Below are positions 5,806 through 6,447 of a DNA stretch of 6,447 nt, piece by piece. The stretch comes from Promethearchaeota archaeon (GTDB lineage: Archaea; Asgardarchaeota; Lokiarchaeia; Sigyniarchaeales; SOKP01). The position numbers and the translations under genes were made by a program. The stretch lies in assembly GCA_004524385.1 (NCBI GenBank), contig SDNM01000093.1, positions 1 to 6,447 on the forward strand, written 5' to 3'. Position 1 is the first letter of the stretch, and each line of letters opens with the position of its first letter. The notes under the pieces are model-generated. The model saw only the letters and a list, made by a program, of their open reading frames with translations, had not been told where the DNA came from and did not search any database.

Positions 5806-6117
5806 AATATCGACGATCTTTCACAAGTATTTTTACTTTTAATGCTTCAGGTCCTTTTCCTTTCGTTGAATTTTCTTGAATTTCAAATTCAACTGTGTCT
5901 CCCATATCTAACTTCTTAAAACCCTCCATCTCAACATTAGAAAAATGGACAAAAATATCGTCCCGGTCATCTACGGAAATAAATCCATAGCCTTTTTTGT
6001 AATCGAACCATAGTGAATTAAACGCTTGTTTTCATATTATGCTAATCGGAGATCGATTTAATTTTTCACGTGTCCGGTTACTCGGCTACTTTCTGCCTTT
6101 CCTTTTTTCTTTGCCAT
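5804..6117 (-). CDS. Cold-shock-domain protein, interrupted by a 53-nt insert (candidate intron)
   Basis: Small nucleic-acid-binding cold-shock-domain protein, read on the minus strand in two parts. Part 1 (6117 down to 6064) encodes MAKKKGKAESSRVTGHVK. Part 2 (6010 down to the TAG at 5806-5804) starts WFDYKKGYGFIS and ends VKILVKDRRY. Joined, they give 86 residues with the family hallmarks in the right order: TGHVKWF, RNP1-like KGYGFI (24-29), RNP2-like IFVHFS (37-42), and the C-terminal strand ALKVKIL. The intervening 53 nt contain an in-frame TAA three nt into the insert (6060-6058) and shift the frame. Part 2 has no usable start codon of its own, because an in-frame TGA lies at 6034-6032 with no ATG, GTG or TTG after it. 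Its 68 codons are otherwise undamaged, which argues against an old pseudogene. TAAGTG (6130-6125) may be a weak ribosome site. The protein probably binds RNA or single-stranded DNA, if expressed. A new insertion mutation or an assembly error would look the same. Confidence 0.8.
6006..6079 (-). other. Possible bulge-helix-bulge splicing structure
   Basis: In minus-strand RNA, bases 6079-6073 (AACCGGA) pair with 6012-6006 (UAUGGUU), with one G-A mismatch and one G-U pair. A 3-nt bulge CAC (6072-6070) follows. Then comes a 4-bp helix, GUGA (6069-6066) with UCAC (6016-6013), and a 3-nt bulge AAU on the opposite strand (6019-6017). Last is a weak 3-bp A-U helix (6065-6063 with 6022-6020). This is the geometry recognised by the archaeal tRNA-splicing endonuclease. 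A competing fold continues A6065-U6017 and U6061-A6018 onward with an AAA bulge, so the structure is not certain. Confidence 0.4.
6011..6063 (-). other. 53-nt insert within the cold-shock gene; candidate archaeal pre-mRNA intron
   Basis: These boundaries are set by homology: removing the segment joins GTGAAA to TGGTTC and restores V-K-W-F. Sliding by one base (6012-6064) gives the same product. Excising 6018-6070, as a bulge-helix-bulge fold would predict, also removes 53 nt and keeps the frame, but reads H-S-L-W-F instead. The insert begins AATTAAA and has the complementary TTTAATT near its end. It contains a small hairpin, AATCG-ATCTC-CGATT (6058 down to 6044). It is AT-rich like its surroundings and encodes no protein. 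No flanking target duplication is visible, which does not favour a simple transposon remnant. Confidence 0.6.
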
Positions 6118-6153
6118 ATTACAACACTTAATCAAGTTTAGTACTATTGTAGG

Positions 6154-6161
6154 AATATAAA
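6154..6161 (-). promoter_or_regulatory. TATA-box candidate for the cold-shock gene
   Basis: On the minus strand, TTTATATT is centred about 40 nt before the ATG at 6117. Transcription would start near 6132 and leave a leader of about 15 nt that includes the weak TAAGTG ribosome site. Confidence 0.4.
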
Positions 6162-6200
6162 TTTATTTAAAATATCTTAATTCATATGTTTTTAATTAAG

Positions 6201-6217
6201 TTATAAAAAAATAAATT
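6201..6217 (+). promoter_or_regulatory. TATA-like region for pus10
   Basis: TTATAAAAAAATAAATT lies in the 186-bp divergent spacer and could direct transcription toward the Pus10 gene with a leader of some 65 nt. The spacer is so AT-rich that other positions nearer the start are also possible. Beyond these two promoter candidates I see nothing else in the spacer. Confidence 0.25.
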
Positions 6218-6303
6218 ATTTTAAAATCTTTTTAATAACCGTTTCTCTCAACAATTAAAATCAATAATAAAAAAAAGAATCTCTTACTATAATAAGTGAA
6301 GAG

Positions 6304-6447
6304 ATGACCATTTACGATAAAGTTTTAGAGATATATCAAAAGTACTACATTTGTACACGTTGTCTTGGAAGAATTTTTGCCTTATTAGGGACTAGTACAA
6401 CAAACGAGTTTAGAGGAAACTCGTTATTACTTACATTCACTATGGAA
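6304..6447 (+). CDS. pus10: tRNA pseudouridine synthase Pus10, N-terminal part only
   Basis: The first 48 codons of a gene that runs off the right edge. The N-terminus reads YYICTRCLGRIFALLGTSTT followed by NEFRGNSLLLTFTME. It matches the start of archaeal Pus10: a short helix, then a CxxC zinc-binding pair inside C-x-x-C-L-G-R-x-F-A (C17 and C20), then N-E-x-R-G (34-38). Pus10 makes pseudouridine at position 55 (and 54 in many archaea) of the tRNA T-loop. The catalytic domain and the second Cys pair lie beyond the window. The ATG at 6304 is the natural start, since it places the CxxC at the usual distance from the N-terminus. GTGA at 6296-6299 may be a weak ribosome site. The gene is divergent from the cold-shock gene. 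Confidence 0.85.
   Translation, partial: MTIYDKVLEIYQKYYICTRCLGRIFALLGTSTTNEFRGNSLLLTFTME

Noticed and set aside
5999..6010. T-loop-like sequence TGGTTCGATTAC suggesting a tRNA
   Set aside because: It simply encodes the conserved W-F-D-Y of the cold-shock domain. No acceptor stem, D-arm or anticodon arm can be found around it.
5893..6011. A separate start for the second part of the cold-shock gene at the ATG beginning at 6011 on the minus strand
   Set aside because: That ATG is in a different frame from WFDYKKGYGF and soon meets a stop, so it cannot produce the cold-shock domain.
6011..6063. Translational bypassing (ribosome hopping) over the 53 nt, as in T4 gene 60
   Set aside because: Hopping normally needs matching take-off and landing codons. 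Here the take-off codon would be AAA and the codon before TGG is CTA, which do not match.
1..6447. CRISPR arrays, tRNA or rRNA genes, insertion sequences, defence or phage modules
   Set aside because: None was seen on reading both strands. There are no regular spaced repeats, no transposase or integrase motifs and no rRNA-like or cloverleaf sequence.

Overview
This window looks like archaeal chromosome, most likely from an Asgard archaeon of the Lokiarchaeia type. That is an inference from four things. The DNA is strongly AT-rich. Two genes belong to families typical of archaea: 3-dehydroquinate synthase II and Pus10. One gene encodes a Roadblock/LC7 protein, a family expanded in Asgard archaea. 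The likely promoters are TATA-type, some so close to the start codon that the mRNA would be leaderless. No sequence search was run, so the lineage is a judgement.

Layout, left to right. (1) The 3' part of the dehydroquinate synthase II gene of the shikimate pathway, cut by the left edge. (2) A 129-residue protein of unknown function carrying an internally repeated LSY-x-x-LCWL motif. (3) A glycoside hydrolase family 57 enzyme with both catalytic acids visible. (4) A fusion of two zinc ribbons to a membrane domain that resembles a CPBP/CAAX protease but has lost most of its catalytic residues. (5) A P-loop kinase of the thymidylate/deoxynucleoside kinase type that starts at TTG. (6) A Roadblock/LC7 protein with a long acidic tail. 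All of these are on the + strand. (7) On the - strand, convergent with the Roadblock gene, is a cold-shock-domain gene. (8) Divergent from it, the first 48 codons of the tRNA pseudouridine synthase Pus10 run off the right edge.

The most interesting item is the cold-shock gene. Its reading frame is clean and family-like on both sides of a 53-nt insert that carries an in-frame stop and shifts the frame. Removing exactly 53 nt restores an 86-residue protein with the family signature V-K-W-F. The same RNA can fold into a bulge-helix-bulge shape (two 3-nt bulges separated by 4 bp), the signal cut by the archaeal tRNA-splicing endonuclease. The cuts predicted by that fold also remove 53 nt and keep the frame, but lie 7 nt away from the junction suggested by homology. 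This is a candidate archaeal pre-mRNA intron. A real disrupting insertion or an assembly error cannot be excluded from sequence alone.

The genes do not form one obvious pathway. Gaps of 35 to 140 bp, most holding their own TATA-like element and oligo-T run, suggest mostly single-gene transcription units rather than an operon.
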